From Nitrosomonas cryotolerans ATCC 49181 (GTDB taxonomy: Bacteria > Pseudomonadota > Gammaproteobacteria > Burkholderiales > Nitrosomonadaceae): a stretch of DNA of 64,000 bases. Below are positions 37,440 to 47,312 of the stretch, piece after piece. How positions within the stretch are numbered: position 1 is the stretch's first letter; every line of letters starts with the position of its first letter. The position numbers and the translations under genes are program-made. Under the pieces are notes generated by a model. The model saw only the letters and a program-made list of their open reading frames with translations. It did not search any database and was not told the DNA's origin. The stretch is taken from the NCBI RefSeq assembly GCF_900143275.1, contig NZ_FSRO01000001.1:2807607-2871606 (forward strand), in the 5' to 3' direction.

Positions 37440-38014
37440 TCGTTCCAGGATAATAGTGAATCTTAACACTGGAACACCCTAATCAATCCGCTAAACATAT
37501 CACTAAGTAGAAAACAGCGACGCGGATTATTTTTATAGTGATTAGGCTTAAACCATCAGAGATAATAGTATCTGGTGATTTGCCATAATTCATCCTGATT
37601 AGTCACTTGTCTTAGAAAGACCTAATATTAAGGATGCTGTGCACACCCATGCGTAAATAGGTGCTAAGAATTTATCTAGGCTGCAGGCGGATTAGCACTT
37701 TATTTTACACATTCTTATGAAATTGCACTGACATTCAAGAAAGCCGATGAATTTATGGGAACACGGGCGTGGATTTTTGGAGAAATTAATTTAATTGGAA
37801 GATTAATTGGAAGACAATTGGGTTTTTACACCGCATAATCAACGCTATCAGAGAGTACTATTTTGGCTGTCACAATTTTTGCAATCGGGTACAGGGCGAT
37901 ATTCAAGCACGAATTTAGCTTGAACGCCAGCGAGCAGAGGATTAATATCGAAAGACAATGAGCGAAAAACAAATTCAGCAATAAACGATTAAACATTTAA
38001 TCTAGGGTGTACTC
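37440..38014. other. Intergenic region upstream of the oxidase cluster
   Basis: 575 bases without a convincing gene. There is a small tandem duplication (TTAATTGGAAGA twice, about 37790-37813) and a long-loop inverted repeat GTTCCAG/CTGGAAC just after the hibernation factor. The promoter of the oxidase operon should lie near the right end. Confidence 0.4.
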
Positions 38015-39013
38015 ATGAATCATATATTCATCTTGGGTGTGTTGAATACATTAGTGCCAGGTGCTGTTGAAGCACCGCTGAATTATTTTTTGCATAGCTA
38101 TGGCCCTGCAGCAAAACCGACCATGTATTTAGGATGGTTCCTTGCAGGACTGTCGGTTGTTATCTGTCTCATCATTGCGCTATTGATATTGACCGCAATT
38201 TTTCGCAGACGAAATCCATCAAATCCACACAAAATTGAAAATGAAGGCAAAGGCCTTCAATGGGTATATATCGGCACAGGCATTTCCACCGTAATTTTAT
38301 TCGGTTTGGTAATTTATTCGCTAATGGTTCTGAATCAAGTTGCCAAGCCTTCACAGACGCCAACTATTAGCATGACGGTTACTGGATACGACTGGTGGTG
38401 GAAAGCCGAATACGAGCACGATGATCCTGCGAAACGTTTTATCACTGCAAATGAGATTCATATTCCTGTGGGTCAGTCTGTATTGATTAAATTGAAAAGT
38501 GCGGATGTGATTCATGCATTCTGGGTACCAAAGCTTGCCGGAAAAACCCAAATGATTCCGGGCCTCATAAATCAACAATGGATTCAGGCTGATATGCCCG
38601 GGGTTTATACTGGGCAATGCACGCAATTTTGCGGCGCTGGTCATGCACATATGAATCTGGAAGTAGTTGCTGAGAGTGCCGAAGATTTCGAGAAATGGCA
38701 AAATACTCAGCGCCAACCTGCAAAACAGGCCTTCATGGCGGAACAGGATACAGGCTACAAATTATTCATGGATCGTTGCGCAGGTTGCCACACTGTGCGT
38801 GGTACGGATGCTAAAGGTGAGCACGGCCCGGATCTAACCCATCTGAACTCGCGCCGCCGTCTTGCAGCGGGTGTATTAACCAATACACCTGATCATTTGA
38901 TGAAATGGATCGGCAATGCACAACAACTTAAGCCAGGATCACGCATGCCTGGCTTTAAGTTGTCAGAGAGCGAAGCTTCAGCACTCGCATTATTCTTATC
39001 AACATTGGACTAG
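38015..39013 (+). CDS. Cytochrome c oxidase subunit II with fused cytochrome c (CoxM-like)
   Basis: 332 residues. Two membrane helices (about 40-62 and 85-108) are followed by a CuA domain: VIHAFWVP near 168 and GQCTQFCGAGHAHM near 205, providing the two His, two Cys and Met, with Gln in place of the usual Glu between the cysteines. A C-terminal class I cytochrome c domain has CAGCH near 252 and the axial methionine in SRMPGF near 310. This caa3-type layout takes electrons directly from periplasmic cytochromes. It starts the operon, and subunit I begins 2 bp after its stop. Confidence 0.92.
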   Translation: MNHIFILGVLNTLVPGAVEAPLNYFLHSYGPAAKPTMYLGWFLAGLSVVICLIIALLILTAIFRRRNPSNPHKIENEGKGLQWVYIGTGISTVILFGLVIYSLMVLNQVAKPSQTPTISMTVTGYDWWWKAEYEHDDPAKRFITANEIHIPVGQSVLIKLKSADVIHAFWVPKLAGKTQMIPGLINQQWIQADMPGVYTGQCTQFCGAGHAHMNLEVVAESAEDFEKWQNTQRQPAKQAFMAEQDTGYKLFMDRCAGCHTVRGTDAKGEHGPDLTHLNSRRRLAAGVLTNTPDHLMKWIGNAQQLKPGSRMPGFKLSESEASALALFLSTLD

Positions 39014-39014
39014 C

Positions 39015-41018
39015 ATGACTTCCACTGACACGAAACCTAATCACCCTGATGATCGTTTGGAACGCATACCCGATTTTGGGTATGCTCCCGTAGGTTCTGA
39101 TGCCGAAATCCGGCTTACGAAAATATGGGAAACAACGCCAGGCTGGCGTGGTTGGTTTTCCACCGTGGATCATAAAACAATTGGTCTGCGATATCTCGTT
39201 ACAGCATTTATTTTTTTGTTGATAGGCGGTGTTGAAGCACTGATCATGCGTGTACAGCTCGCTCTGCCGGAACAATCATTACTGACACCGGAACAATATA
39301 ATCAACTATTCACGATGCACGGCGTGACGATGATATTTCTTTATGCCTTGCCGATATTGTCCGGTTTTTCCAATTATCTTTGGCCATTGTTGCTGGGCTC
39401 TCGTGACATGGCCTTTCCACGCCTCAATGCACTTTCGTATTGGATATTCCTGTTTGCAGGTGTTTTCTTGTATGCGAGTTTTCCGTTTGGCCAAGCGCCG
39501 AATGCGGGCTGGTTTAATTATGTTCCTGTTTCTGGGCTTATTTACAACACCGGTCCTAATATCGACGTCTTCGCCCTTGGAATGGTTCTTTTAGGAATTT
39601 CAACGACTGTCGGGTCAATTAATTTTATCGTCTCGTTATTCAGAATGCGAGCGCCAGGCATGACAATTAATAAGATGCCGATCCTTGTCTGGGGCACACT
39701 CACCGCCTCTGTAGCTAATCTTATTGCCATTCCCGCGGTCAGTCTCGCTTTTTTTCTGTTATGGCTAGATCGCCAGATGGGTACTCAATTTTTTGATGTC
39801 GCTAATGGCGGTAAACCGCTTTTGTGGCAACACTTGTTTTGGATTTTCGGTCATCCATGGGTGTATGCAATCGTACTTCCTGCAATGGGTATTGTCTCTG
39901 ATGCACTGCCAACATTTTGCCGGCGTCCTTTGGTTGGTTATACGGCGGTAGCGCTGGCTACCATGGCAACCATGTTGCTTGGTTTTCAAGTATGGATTCA
40001 TCATATGTTTGCCACGGGCTTGCCCACCGTTGCCTTATCAATTTTTGGTGCTGCCAGCATGATCATTTCAGTCCCGAGTGCTGTTGCTGTATTTGCCTGG
40101 ATCGCGACCATCTGGTTAGGCAGGCCTGTTTTCAAAACAGCATTTTTATTTTTCGCTGGGTTTATCTTTTTATTCGTGGTAGGCGGCATGTCAGGGGTAA
40201 TGACAGCGGCTGTGTCGCTGGATCTGCAGCTTAACGAAACCTATTTTATTGTCGCCCATCTTCATTATGTTTTACTAGGCATTAATGTATTTCCAGTCAT
40301 TGGTGGTATCTATTATTGGTTTCCTAAGTTTACTGGCCGCATGATGAGCGAAATATTAGGCAAATGGAGCTTTTGGGTTATGTTCATTGGCTTTAATATC
40401 GGTTTTTTTCCTATGCATATAGCCGGCTTACTGGGGATGCCGAGACGCATTTACACGTATTCATCCCGAATGGGATGGGATAGTGTCAACATGATTACGT
40501 CTATTGGTTCTTTCATTTTCGCTATTGGCATTCTGATTTTTCTGATTAATGTTCTAATCAGTCTCAAACGAGGTGCATTGGCTGGTTCGAATCCATGGGA
40601 TGCAGCGACGCTCGAATGGTCAACGTCTTCGCCACCTCCGGCCTATAATTTTGCTGTTATCCCCGTTATCGCGAGTCGTCACCCATTATGGGAAGATCGA
40701 CTTAACGAAAACTCCAACCGTTCTAGTCTTACGCAGGGATATTTACTTATGGAAGGTCATGAAACCATCGGAACTTCGCCCATTGATGCTAAACCAGTAT
40801 CTATCCTTAAAATGCCGGGGGATTCTTTCGCACCATTTTTTGTCGGATTATTTGTTTCATTACTATTTGTCGGATTGCTGCTGCATTGGTGGTATTTCAC
40901 GGGGATAACAGCTGTAGCATGCTGCATCACTTTAGGGATATGGATGTGGCCGCGAAAGACGCTGGTTCAGAGGATAACTCCGGAAACGGCTCATGTCAGA
41001 CGGGGGGCCCATGAATAA
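39015..41018 (+). CDS. Haem-copper oxidase subunit I, CoxN-like
   Basis: 667 residues from the ATG at 39015. The haem and CuB histidines are present (TMHGVTMIF, GHPWVY, WIHHMFATG, VAHLHYVL). The active-site tyrosine of HPxVY is kept. However, GHPEVY is GHPWVY (the glutamate at the top of the D channel is lost), and the K-channel lysine of the PTGxK motif is replaced (PSAVAVFAW). The D-channel entry aspartate in DMAFPR remains. These features and the WEDRL-containing tail fit the CoxN subunit of CoxMNOP-type oxidases. A NO-reducing role, as for the sNOR of ammonia oxidisers, is possible but the kept tyrosine argues for O2. Confidence 0.88.
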   Translation: MTSTDTKPNHPDDRLERIPDFGYAPVGSDAEIRLTKIWETTPGWRGWFSTVDHKTIGLRYLVTAFIFLLIGGVEALIMRVQLALPEQSLLTPEQYNQLFTMHGVTMIFLYALPILSGFSNYLWPLLLGSRDMAFPRLNALSYWIFLFAGVFLYASFPFGQAPNAGWFNYVPVSGLIYNTGPNIDVFALGMVLLGISTTVGSINFIVSLFRMRAPGMTINKMPILVWGTLTASVANLIAIPAVSLAFFLLWLDRQMGTQFFDVANGGKPLLWQHLFWIFGHPWVYAIVLPAMGIVSDALPTFCRRPLVGYTAVALATMATMLLGFQVWIHHMFATGLPTVALSIFGAASMIISVPSAVAVFAWIATIWLGRPVFKTAFLFFAGFIFLFVVGGMSGVMTAAVSLDLQLNETYFIVAHLHYVLLGINVFPVIGGIYYWFPKFTGRMMSEILGKWSFWVMFIGFNIGFFPMHIAGLLGMPRRIYTYSSRMGWDSVNMITSIGSFIFAIGILIFLINVLISLKRGALAGSNPWDAATLEWSTSSPPPAYNFAVIPVIASRHPLWEDRLNENSNRSSLTQGYLLMEGHETIGTSPIDAKPVSILKMPGDSFAPFFVGLFVSLLFVGLLLHWWYFTGITAVACCITLGIWMWPRKTLVQRITPETAHVRRGAHE

Positions 41019-41610
41019 AGCTATTCACTTCGAGCAACGGCCTTTACCCGTGGGCAGTGACGGTAAACTTTCAATGGGATGGTGGGGTATTTTAGCGTTA
41101 ATTGTAACCGAGGGATCCCTGTTTGGATTTCTGCTCTTTGCCTATTTCTATTTGTCAGCTCAGACCGAACAGCAATGGCCACCAGAGGGGTTGCCAAATT
41201 TGCTGATGCCAACTATAAATACAGCGATTTTACTCGCAAGCAGTGTTTCTGTTTGGGTTAGCGAGTATGGAATTCGACATCAAAAAAAATACTGGAGTAT
41301 TGGTGGGATGCTAATGGCGGTCGCGCTTGGTTTTTGTTTTTTAAAAATTCAACTCATAGAGTGGAGCGAAAAATCTTTTGATATCACCTCGAATTTATAC
41401 GGGTCGCTGTATTTTACGATTACGGGATTTCATTTATTCCATGTCATCATCGGATTGGCCATTTTGTTTTTATTATTGGTCTGGATCTCGCTTAATTATT
41501 TTAATGATAAACGATATGCGGCCGTAACGATTGGAGGCGCTTACTGGCATTTTGTCGATGTAGTCTGGTTATTTGTTTTTGCTTCCTTGTATCTATTTCC
41601 GTATCTTTAG
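41011..41610 (+). CDS. Cytochrome c oxidase subunit III-like protein (CoxO-like)
   Basis: 199 residues from the ATG at 41011, overlapping the subunit I stop by 8 bp. Five hydrophobic segments, with GGWWGI-like MGWWGILALIVTEGSLFGFLLFAYFYL near residue 23, GFHLFHVIIGLAIL near 146 and GAYWHFVDVVWLFVF near 177, the usual subunit III signatures. It is shorter than the mitochondrial type (seven helices), as in CoxO. Confidence 0.88.
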   Translation: MNKAIHFEQRPLPVGSDGKLSMGWWGILALIVTEGSLFGFLLFAYFYLSAQTEQQWPPEGLPNLLMPTINTAILLASSVSVWVSEYGIRHQKKYWSIGGMLMAVALGFCFLKIQLIEWSEKSFDITSNLYGSLYFTITGFHLFHVIIGLAILFLLLVWISLNYFNDKRYAAVTIGGAYWHFVDVVWLFVFASLYLFPYL

Positions 41611-41667
41611 AATTTGAAATAAGTCTCATTATTCAAGAGTGTTTCTGGAAAATATTTTTTTGATGCT

Positions 41668-42051
41668 ATGAGTACATTTAAAACATTGCTAGCATTATTT
41701 GGAGCACCTTCGGCGTGGTTCATCCAGGTGTCTTTAAGCGAACCACTTGCGGCGTATGCTTGTTATCCGCATCAGGTTCCACTTTCTGCACCACTTTGGG
41801 TTAACTTATCTGCAATCCTCATTGCGATTAGCTTGATCTGTCTAGCGGGTGGTTTGATTTCTGGACATGTCGCATGGAATGCATGGGGAAAATTTACTCA
41901 GTTCGATGCTAATAAGGAAGTCAAAAATGATGAAGGGCAAACAAAATTTCTAGCGATGCTGGGAGTCATGTCGAGCTTTATATTCATCGTTGCAATATTA
42001 TTTACAACTTGTGCTGTTTTATTAGTATCGCCTTGCAGTGCCTGGACTTGA
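41668..42051 (+). CDS. Small oxidase-associated membrane protein (CoxP-like)
   Basis: 127 residues with three hydrophobic segments (about 8-25, 45-70, 95-120). Its place, directly after a subunit III gene and before a cytochrome c gene, fits the fourth gene of coxMNOP clusters. I recognise it mainly by context. It overlaps the open frame of the next gene by 14 bp. Confidence 0.65.
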   Translation: MSTFKTLLALFGAPSAWFIQVSLSEPLAAYACYPHQVPLSAPLWVNLSAILIAISLICLAGGLISGHVAWNAWGKFTQFDANKEVKNDEGQTKFLAMLGVMSSFIFIVAILFTTCAVLLVSPCSAWT

Positions 42052-42109
42052 CTCAGATGGTAGCAATCTTTTATTCATCAATGCCTGTAATATGAAGCTA
42101 AGCAAAAAT

Positions 42110-43402
42110 ATGAAGCTAAGCAAAACGACACATTATTCATGGATAATTTTAGTATGGATGATTGCAGCAAACATACACGCTGCTGATCCTGACTTAATCG
42201 CTCGTGGCGCATATCTTGCCAAGGTTGCTGATTGTGAAAGCTGTCATACTGCCGGGCCGGATCGTGATCTTTTTGCTGGTGGTTTACCAATCAATTCTCC
42301 ATTTGGAATAATCTACTCAACTAATATTACACCCGACCCGATCACAGGTATCGGACAATATAGTTATGATGATTTTAGCCGAGCACTTAGGCAAGGCATT
42401 GCCAAAAATGGCAAACACCTTTATCCGGCAATGCCCTATGCCTCGTTCGCAGCGACACTGGATAGTGATATAGAGGCACTCTACGTTTATTTTATGAAAG
42501 GGGTAAAGGCAGTCAATTACACACCACCTCAAACCAAATTGCCTTTCCCGTTTAATCAGCGCTGGACGCTGATGTTCTGGAATGCGGCGTTTGCCACCCA
42601 AGAAACATATAAACCGCGTGCCGATCGTGATGCCCAATGGAATCGTGGCGCTTATCTGGTGCAGGGCCTCGGTCATTGTGGTGCTTGCCATACGCCGAGG
42701 GGGCTGGCTTTCCAGGAGAAAACATATTCAGAATCTTCGCCCAATTATTTGAGCGGTGCTATGGTGGATAATTGGTTTTCCGCAAATCTGACTGGTAACA
42801 AGGCATCTGGTCTGGGCAGATGGTCTAAAGCAGAAATTTCCGAGTTTCTGAAAACAGGGCATAGCGGGCATGAAGTCGCATTTGGCAGCATGGTGACCGT
42901 GATTGAGAACAGTACCCAGCATTTACGTAAAGAAGATTTGGACGCCATTGCGCACTATCTTAAATCCCTTCCAGGCCAAAAGAATAAATCATCCTACAAG
43001 CCTCCTGTTAATCAGGATCAAAAGGTCTTGCCTGGAGTAGTCAGTATTGGAATCAATAAATTTGAACTTCCTGGTGCAGGCTTATATTCCGGATTTTGCG
43101 CTAAATGCCATGGCGATAGTGGCACAGGGAAAGCTCCAAAAATTCCACGGCTTGGCGGAAATTCGATGGTGCTCTCCGATAATGCCAGCTCCATAATTCG
43201 GCTTGTGCTGGAAGGAGGCAAAGGGCCGTTGACAATAACAGGACCAAAACCGAAAGAAATGCCAAGCTTTGCGAAGAAATTTTCTAATCGTGAAATTGCT
43301 GATGTGCTTACTTTTGTACGTAATAGCTGGGGCAATTCGGCGGCTCCGGTCACACCACGCGAAGTGTCATTAGTGCGCCAGAAATGTTGTGTCAAGAACT
43401 AA
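42110..43402 (+). CDS. Triheme cytochrome c (alcohol dehydrogenase AdhB type)
   Basis: About 430 residues with a signal peptide (MKLSKTTHYSWIILVWM to HAAD) and three CxxCH haem sites: CESCH, CGACH and CAKCH. Each lies in its own cytochrome c domain, as in the membrane-associated cytochrome subunit of alcohol/gluconate dehydrogenases. No dehydrogenase partner gene is adjacent; here it may relay electrons to the oxidase. The start is uncertain: an 18-bp tandem duplication creates two equivalent starts, at 42092 and 42110, and the frame is open from 42038. Confidence 0.88.
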   Translation: MKLSKTTHYSWIILVWMIAANIHAADPDLIARGAYLAKVADCESCHTAGPDRDLFAGGLPINSPFGIIYSTNITPDPITGIGQYSYDDFSRALRQGIAKNGKHLYPAMPYASFAATLDSDIEALYVYFMKGVKAVNYTPPQTKLPFPFNQRWTLMFWNAAFATQETYKPRADRDAQWNRGAYLVQGLGHCGACHTPRGLAFQEKTYSESSPNYLSGAMVDNWFSANLTGNKASGLGRWSKAEISEFLKTGHSGHEVAFGSMVTVIENSTQHLRKEDLDAIAHYLKSLPGQKNKSSYKPPVNQDQKVLPGVVSIGINKFELPGAGLYSGFCAKCHGDSGTGKAPKIPRLGGNSMVLSDNASSIIRLVLEGGKGPLTITGPKPKEMPSFAKKFSNREIADVLTFVRNSWGNSAAPVTPREVSLVRQKCCVKN

Positions 43403-43469
43403 CGTTTGCCATGAAATATTCATTGATATTTTGATGCTTTTCGACTATTTCTCTGTTAGATAATATGAC

Positions 43470-44294
43470 TCAACCCGTTTGACTCTTGGTATACGAATTA
43501 TGTGACATCAATTCTTTTCGTATTACAATAAGAATCCCGGCTGCACTCATCATTGCTCCATGTATCCAGAGAATTATGCCACCAATTTGTTGGTCTTCAA
43601 CAGCATTTAACCCCCCTATTGCCCGACCACAAACAGTATAAATGGGATAGAGTTCCTCCGAAGCAAAAAAAATCATTGCTCCTATAACGATTTGTGGCGG
43701 TATGACAGCAAGCATCATGGCAATGCGAGTACCAGGTAATAAATGTGTTAGGTAACCAACAGTAGGATTTAACACAAGGCCCCAGAAAATCAACCCGTTG
43801 ATGAGCATACTCCAGTTCATCAAACGATATAAACGCCAATCAATCATCACTGTAAAGTGAATCGAAGGCAATAACCAGAAGCCAATAAGGCCACTGAAAA
43901 GCATAACAGCCAAAATAGGATTACATAGGAATGAGATTACTAATTGTAGTGGCTTCCAGCGGACTGCTAGTTTACCAAAACGGCTTGCTTTTTTAGGTAC
44001 GCCACTAAGGAGTATGGGTAACGGACTACTCAATACGATTAAAAAAGGTCCGAGATGATGCAATACGAGATGTTGAAGTCTATGAATAAAGAATTGATGC
44101 TGGGAATAATAATCAAACTGCGTATGAGAAACCAGGTATATAAGGATAAGCCCAGTCCAAAAATATAGTTTTTGGGGAAATGATGGCTTACTATTGACGC
44201 AACCTCTTAAGAACAGAATAGCAACGATACTTATCGCAATCACGACTATAATCGACTCTTCCCAAGGCGTGAACCAATAAAATACATCCATCAT
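43470..44294 (-). CDS. ctaG: Cytochrome c oxidase assembly protein, CtaG/caa3_CtaG type
   Basis: 274 residues with about seven membrane helices. HRLQHLVLHHLGPFLIVLSSPL near residue 70 has the conserved histidine-rich stretch, PILAVMLFSGLIGFWLLPSIHF near 123 follows, and the last helix holds HGAMMSAAGILIV. The family helps assemble caa3-type oxidases, including copper delivery. It is convergent with the oxidase operon, consistent with a role there. Confidence 0.85.
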   Translation of the reverse strand: MMDVFYWFTPWEESIIVVIAISIVAILFLRGCVNSKPSFPQKLYFWTGLILIYLVSHTQFDYYSQHQFFIHRLQHLVLHHLGPFLIVLSSPLPILLSGVPKKASRFGKLAVRWKPLQLVISFLCNPILAVMLFSGLIGFWLLPSIHFTVMIDWRLYRLMNWSMLINGLIFWGLVLNPTVGYLTHLLPGTRIAMMLAVIPPQIVIGAMIFFASEELYPIYTVCGRAIGGLNAVEDQQIGGIILWIHGAMMSAAGILIVIRKELMSHNSYTKSQTG

Positions 44295-44382
44295 AATTGG
44301 GCTCTATAAGACTTCGCTGTTACAGAATCGCAGCTATAGGATTTTAGATTTTTCGAGTAATGCCTTTCATAATCAGCGCCAA

Positions 44383-44976
44383 CTAATAGACCCTGTCCAA
44401 TAGGTGTCGAATATCTTGCGCCAAGCCTGCTATTGAATCGGTTGAAGTTGCCAGAAGGCGGGCGTGACCCTGTGAATCAAAAATATAGATAGCATCCCCA
44501 TGAACAATTCCGCTTTGCTCGGTATTCTTTGACCGAGGGCGGTATGCAGCCCGATAACGCTTTGTTAAATTCTGGATATCTTTTGCTGTGCCCGTCAATC
44601 CGACTACGTGTTCAGGATCAAATTGCGCAATGTAGTGCCGTAAGACTTTCGGATTATCTTGCCCAGGGTCAAGCGTAACAAACAAAATGCGTGTGCGGTC
44701 AGCATCGTCCCCAAGAATCTGCATGACTTGGCTTAATTTAGCCATTGAAACCGGGCATTCAGCTTGGCAGTTGGTGAACCCGAAGTACATTAGTAATACA
44801 TAGCCTTTGTACATTTCTGCCGTTACCAGTCGCTCGCTATCTGATGTCAATGAAAACTGCAGATCAGGCAGGTGTCCGACCACTTCTTTGACATGCCAGT
44901 TTTTTTCAGAAAAGCATCCACTGAGCGTGAAAATCACCAAGTATAAAATAAAGCGGGTCAGCCCAGAGTTTCGCAT
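44383..44976 (-). CDS. SCO1/SenC family copper chaperone (lipoprotein)
   Basis: About 197 residues from the ATG at 44974-44976. The N-terminus looks like a lipoprotein signal with LSGC. The thioredoxin-fold SCO domain has GFTNCQAECPVSM near residue 72 (CxxxC copper site), FVTLDPGQDNP near 105 and the copper histidine in GIVHGDAIYIFD near 160. SCO proteins load the CuA centre of subunit II. Longer starts at 45006 and 45060 are open. Same strand as ctaG and 88 bp upstream of it. Confidence 0.88.
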   Translation of the reverse strand: MRNSGLTRFILYLVIFTLSGCFSEKNWHVKEVVGHLPDLQFSLTSDSERLVTAEMYKGYVLLMYFGFTNCQAECPVSMAKLSQVMQILGDDADRTRILFVTLDPGQDNPKVLRHYIAQFDPEHVVGLTGTAKDIQNLTKRYRAAYRPRSKNTEQSGIVHGDAIYIFDSQGHARLLATSTDSIAGLAQDIRHLLDRVY

Positions 44977-45223
44977 TTGATAATATACACGCGCATTATA
45001 AGTCATAGTACAAAGTGTAAGTGGTGAAGAATAATATATCACTGAAACGACCCCGCTCACTTCTTAGCTGTCATACGGTACTAAATTAGCTGAGCTAAAG
45101 GTTTCATATTTTGCACTAATATCTGTCCTGTTTATAACATAGTGGCTTAATTATCTAGTCGCCGACTGCTCTCCTTTATATCTGAAATTCCTTTTTTATT
45201 TCGTGATTACATCACTTAACAGA

Positions 45224-47173
45224 CTATAACTTCCCTTTCGTCAAATGTCCTTCCCATTCACTTTCCCAATCGCTAAATTGCTCTGCCGGCATCGGCATAC
45301 TCATCAGATATCCTTGTGCCACATCGCACTCCAATGTTGCCAAGAGATCCCATACAGCCTGACTATCCACCCCTTCCGCCACTACTTCCATATCTAGATT
45401 ATGTCCAAGTTCAATGGTCGAACGCACAATCACAGCCGAATCATTGCTTTCCACCATTGGCATGACAAACGACTGATCAATCTTAATTGAATCTACTGGC
45501 AACTTTTGCAAATAACTCAGGCTCGAGTACCCCGTGCCAAAGTCATCAATGAATAATCGGATACCGAGTTTCTTTAACTTGGTCAATGCTTCTAATGCCA
45601 TCGATGGTTCTTCCATTAAGGCACTTTCGGTCAACTCAAACTGGATTAGCTCCGGTCTAACACCCCAAGTGGAAAACAATCCTTGAACGCGGTCGATGAG
45701 CAGAGGATCGTACAAATCATGCGCGGACAAATTTACTGACAAGGCTCGCTCTTGCCCCGCTTCACGCCAAGCATAGCTTTGACTGAAAACCGCGTCGAGC
45801 ATCCAATGTGTCAAAGGGGTAATTAAAGCTGCATTCTCAGCGAGTTTGATGAATTCCATAGTTGCGAGCATGCCATGCACCGGGTGCTGCCAGCGTACCA
45901 AGGCTTCCGCTCCGCACACGCGTCGCGACGCAATGTCGACCTTGGGCTGGCAATACAGCAATAACTCATTTTGTTCGATGGCTTTGCGTAAATCTCCCAT
46001 CAAGGAGAGGCGCCGAGTGCATTCTTGTTCCTGCCCCCCAGTGTAGAGAGCATAGCCTCCTCGAGCAGGACAGAGATTATTCGTAGCGGCATTGGCACGC
46101 CGCAACAAGGTTTCAGCTTCAGCAGCATGCCCAGGATAAAACGCAATGCCTATACTGACACGCGGATCGATCATCAAACCTGCCACCTTCACAGAATTAC
46201 GCAAGACGGCGGCCAGCCGTTGCGCAATTTGAATGGCATAGTCCGCCCCTCCACTAGGCAAAAGCAAGGCAAACTCGCTTTCCCCCGCTCGCGCCAAGAA
46301 ATCGCTTTCCTTCAGATTGCTTGTCAAACGCTGAGCTAGCTGTTGCAACAATTGATCACCCGAGTCATAACCTAAGACTTGATTGATTCCACGCAAGTGA
46401 CCAATATTCAGATACAAGAGCGCAAGGGCGTGGCGGCGTTGATCTGCAGTATGAATAGCATCTTTCAAGCGCTCAAGCATGAAGGTGCGATTGGGTAATT
46501 CGGTTAGGGGATCATAATAAGCCAAACGCGCAATGGTAGCCTCGGCTGCCTGATGCTTGATGCGAATACGTAGGTTAGAAATGCCATAAGCCAAATTATC
46601 AGCTAATTCGCTGAGCAATTTGACTTCCTCTTCATCAAAAGCGTCAGGTTCGATCGCACCCATCACCAGGGCGCCGAGCACTTGTCCATTCACATGAAGT
46701 GGAAACGCAGTAACTGCAGCATAGTCGAACTTGATTGCATTTTCGCGAAGGGGAGCATAAGCAGGAGCGGCATAGGCTGGATCAGTAAGAATGTGCCTAC
46801 CCACGCAAGGCTGGCCGGTGCGGATCACGGTGGCCGCTGCGGAACGGCCTGTTTCCGTATCGTCGGTCCATGTGAAATGAAGCGCTTCTAAAAACGCTTT
46901 ATCTACACCGATACTTGCCATCCATTGGAGACTCTTGCTTTTATCATGTTGCGCATATGCGACGCTAGCGATACGGTAACCACCTTTTTTCACGATGACT
47001 TGACACATGTCATGCAGCAACTCTTGCTCGTCCGAGGCATGCAATAAAATGTGGTTGCCAGCGCTCAAGGTTCTAAGCGTGCCGGTGACGCGTTCGAGTC
47101 TTGTCAGCAGTTGCTTATTCTTTGCCACTGAATTCGAACTGTCTTTATTTGACTCATCGGCAGGGTATGTCAT
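45224..47173 (-). CDS. GAF-GGDEF-EAL signalling protein, probable c-di-GMP phosphodiesterase
   Basis: 649 residues, soluble, no signal peptide or membrane helix. A GAF domain (about 40-200) is followed by a GGDEF domain (about 218-380) whose signature reads GESEF instead of GGDEF, and an EAL domain (about 390-640) with EALVRW, NLSAHDL, ELTESAL, IDDFGTGYSSL, KIDQSFV, AEGVDS and QGYLMSMPMP all present. The cyclase half is therefore likely inactive or regulatory, and the protein probably degrades c-di-GMP under control of the GAF ligand. It stands alone. Confidence 0.9.
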   Translation of the reverse strand: MTYPADESNKDSSNSVAKNKQLLTRLERVTGTLRTLSAGNHILLHASDEQELLHDMCQVIVKKGGYRIASVAYAQHDKSKSLQWMASIGVDKAFLEALHFTWTDDTETGRSAAATVIRTGQPCVGRHILTDPAYAAPAYAPLRENAIKFDYAAVTAFPLHVNGQVLGALVMGAIEPDAFDEEEVKLLSELADNLAYGISNLRIRIKHQAAEATIARLAYYDPLTELPNRTFMLERLKDAIHTADQRRHALALLYLNIGHLRGINQVLGYDSGDQLLQQLAQRLTSNLKESDFLARAGESEFALLLPSGGADYAIQIAQRLAAVLRNSVKVAGLMIDPRVSIGIAFYPGHAAEAETLLRRANAATNNLCPARGGYALYTGGQEQECTRRLSLMGDLRKAIEQNELLLYCQPKVDIASRRVCGAEALVRWQHPVHGMLATMEFIKLAENAALITPLTHWMLDAVFSQSYAWREAGQERALSVNLSAHDLYDPLLIDRVQGLFSTWGVRPELIQFELTESALMEEPSMALEALTKLKKLGIRLFIDDFGTGYSSLSYLQKLPVDSIKIDQSFVMPMVESNDSAVIVRSTIELGHNLDMEVVAEGVDSQAVWDLLATLECDVAQGYLMSMPMPAEQFSDWESEWEGHLTKGKL

Positions 47174-47312
47174 ACATACTAACCTCGATATTGTAAGGGG
47201 CTGTCACGTAATTAAATTACTTGCGCCTTGATGCAAAAAATTTACTGTTTTTTAAGATAATAGTCTGGATGCTGCGTAAACAGTGACTAAATAGTGGTTA
47301 TATCTATAAGCT

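Noticed and set aside
37790..37813. TTAATTGGAAGA tandem repeat as a CRISPR-like or regulatory array
   Set aside because: Only two short copies without spacers; probably simple slippage.
38015..41018. Calling subunits II and I the sNOR (NorS-NorY) of ammonia oxidisers
   Set aside because: The gene order (II, I, III, small protein, triheme cytochrome) and the kept HPxVY tyrosine fit CoxMNOP-type oxidases better; I left NO reduction only as an alternative.
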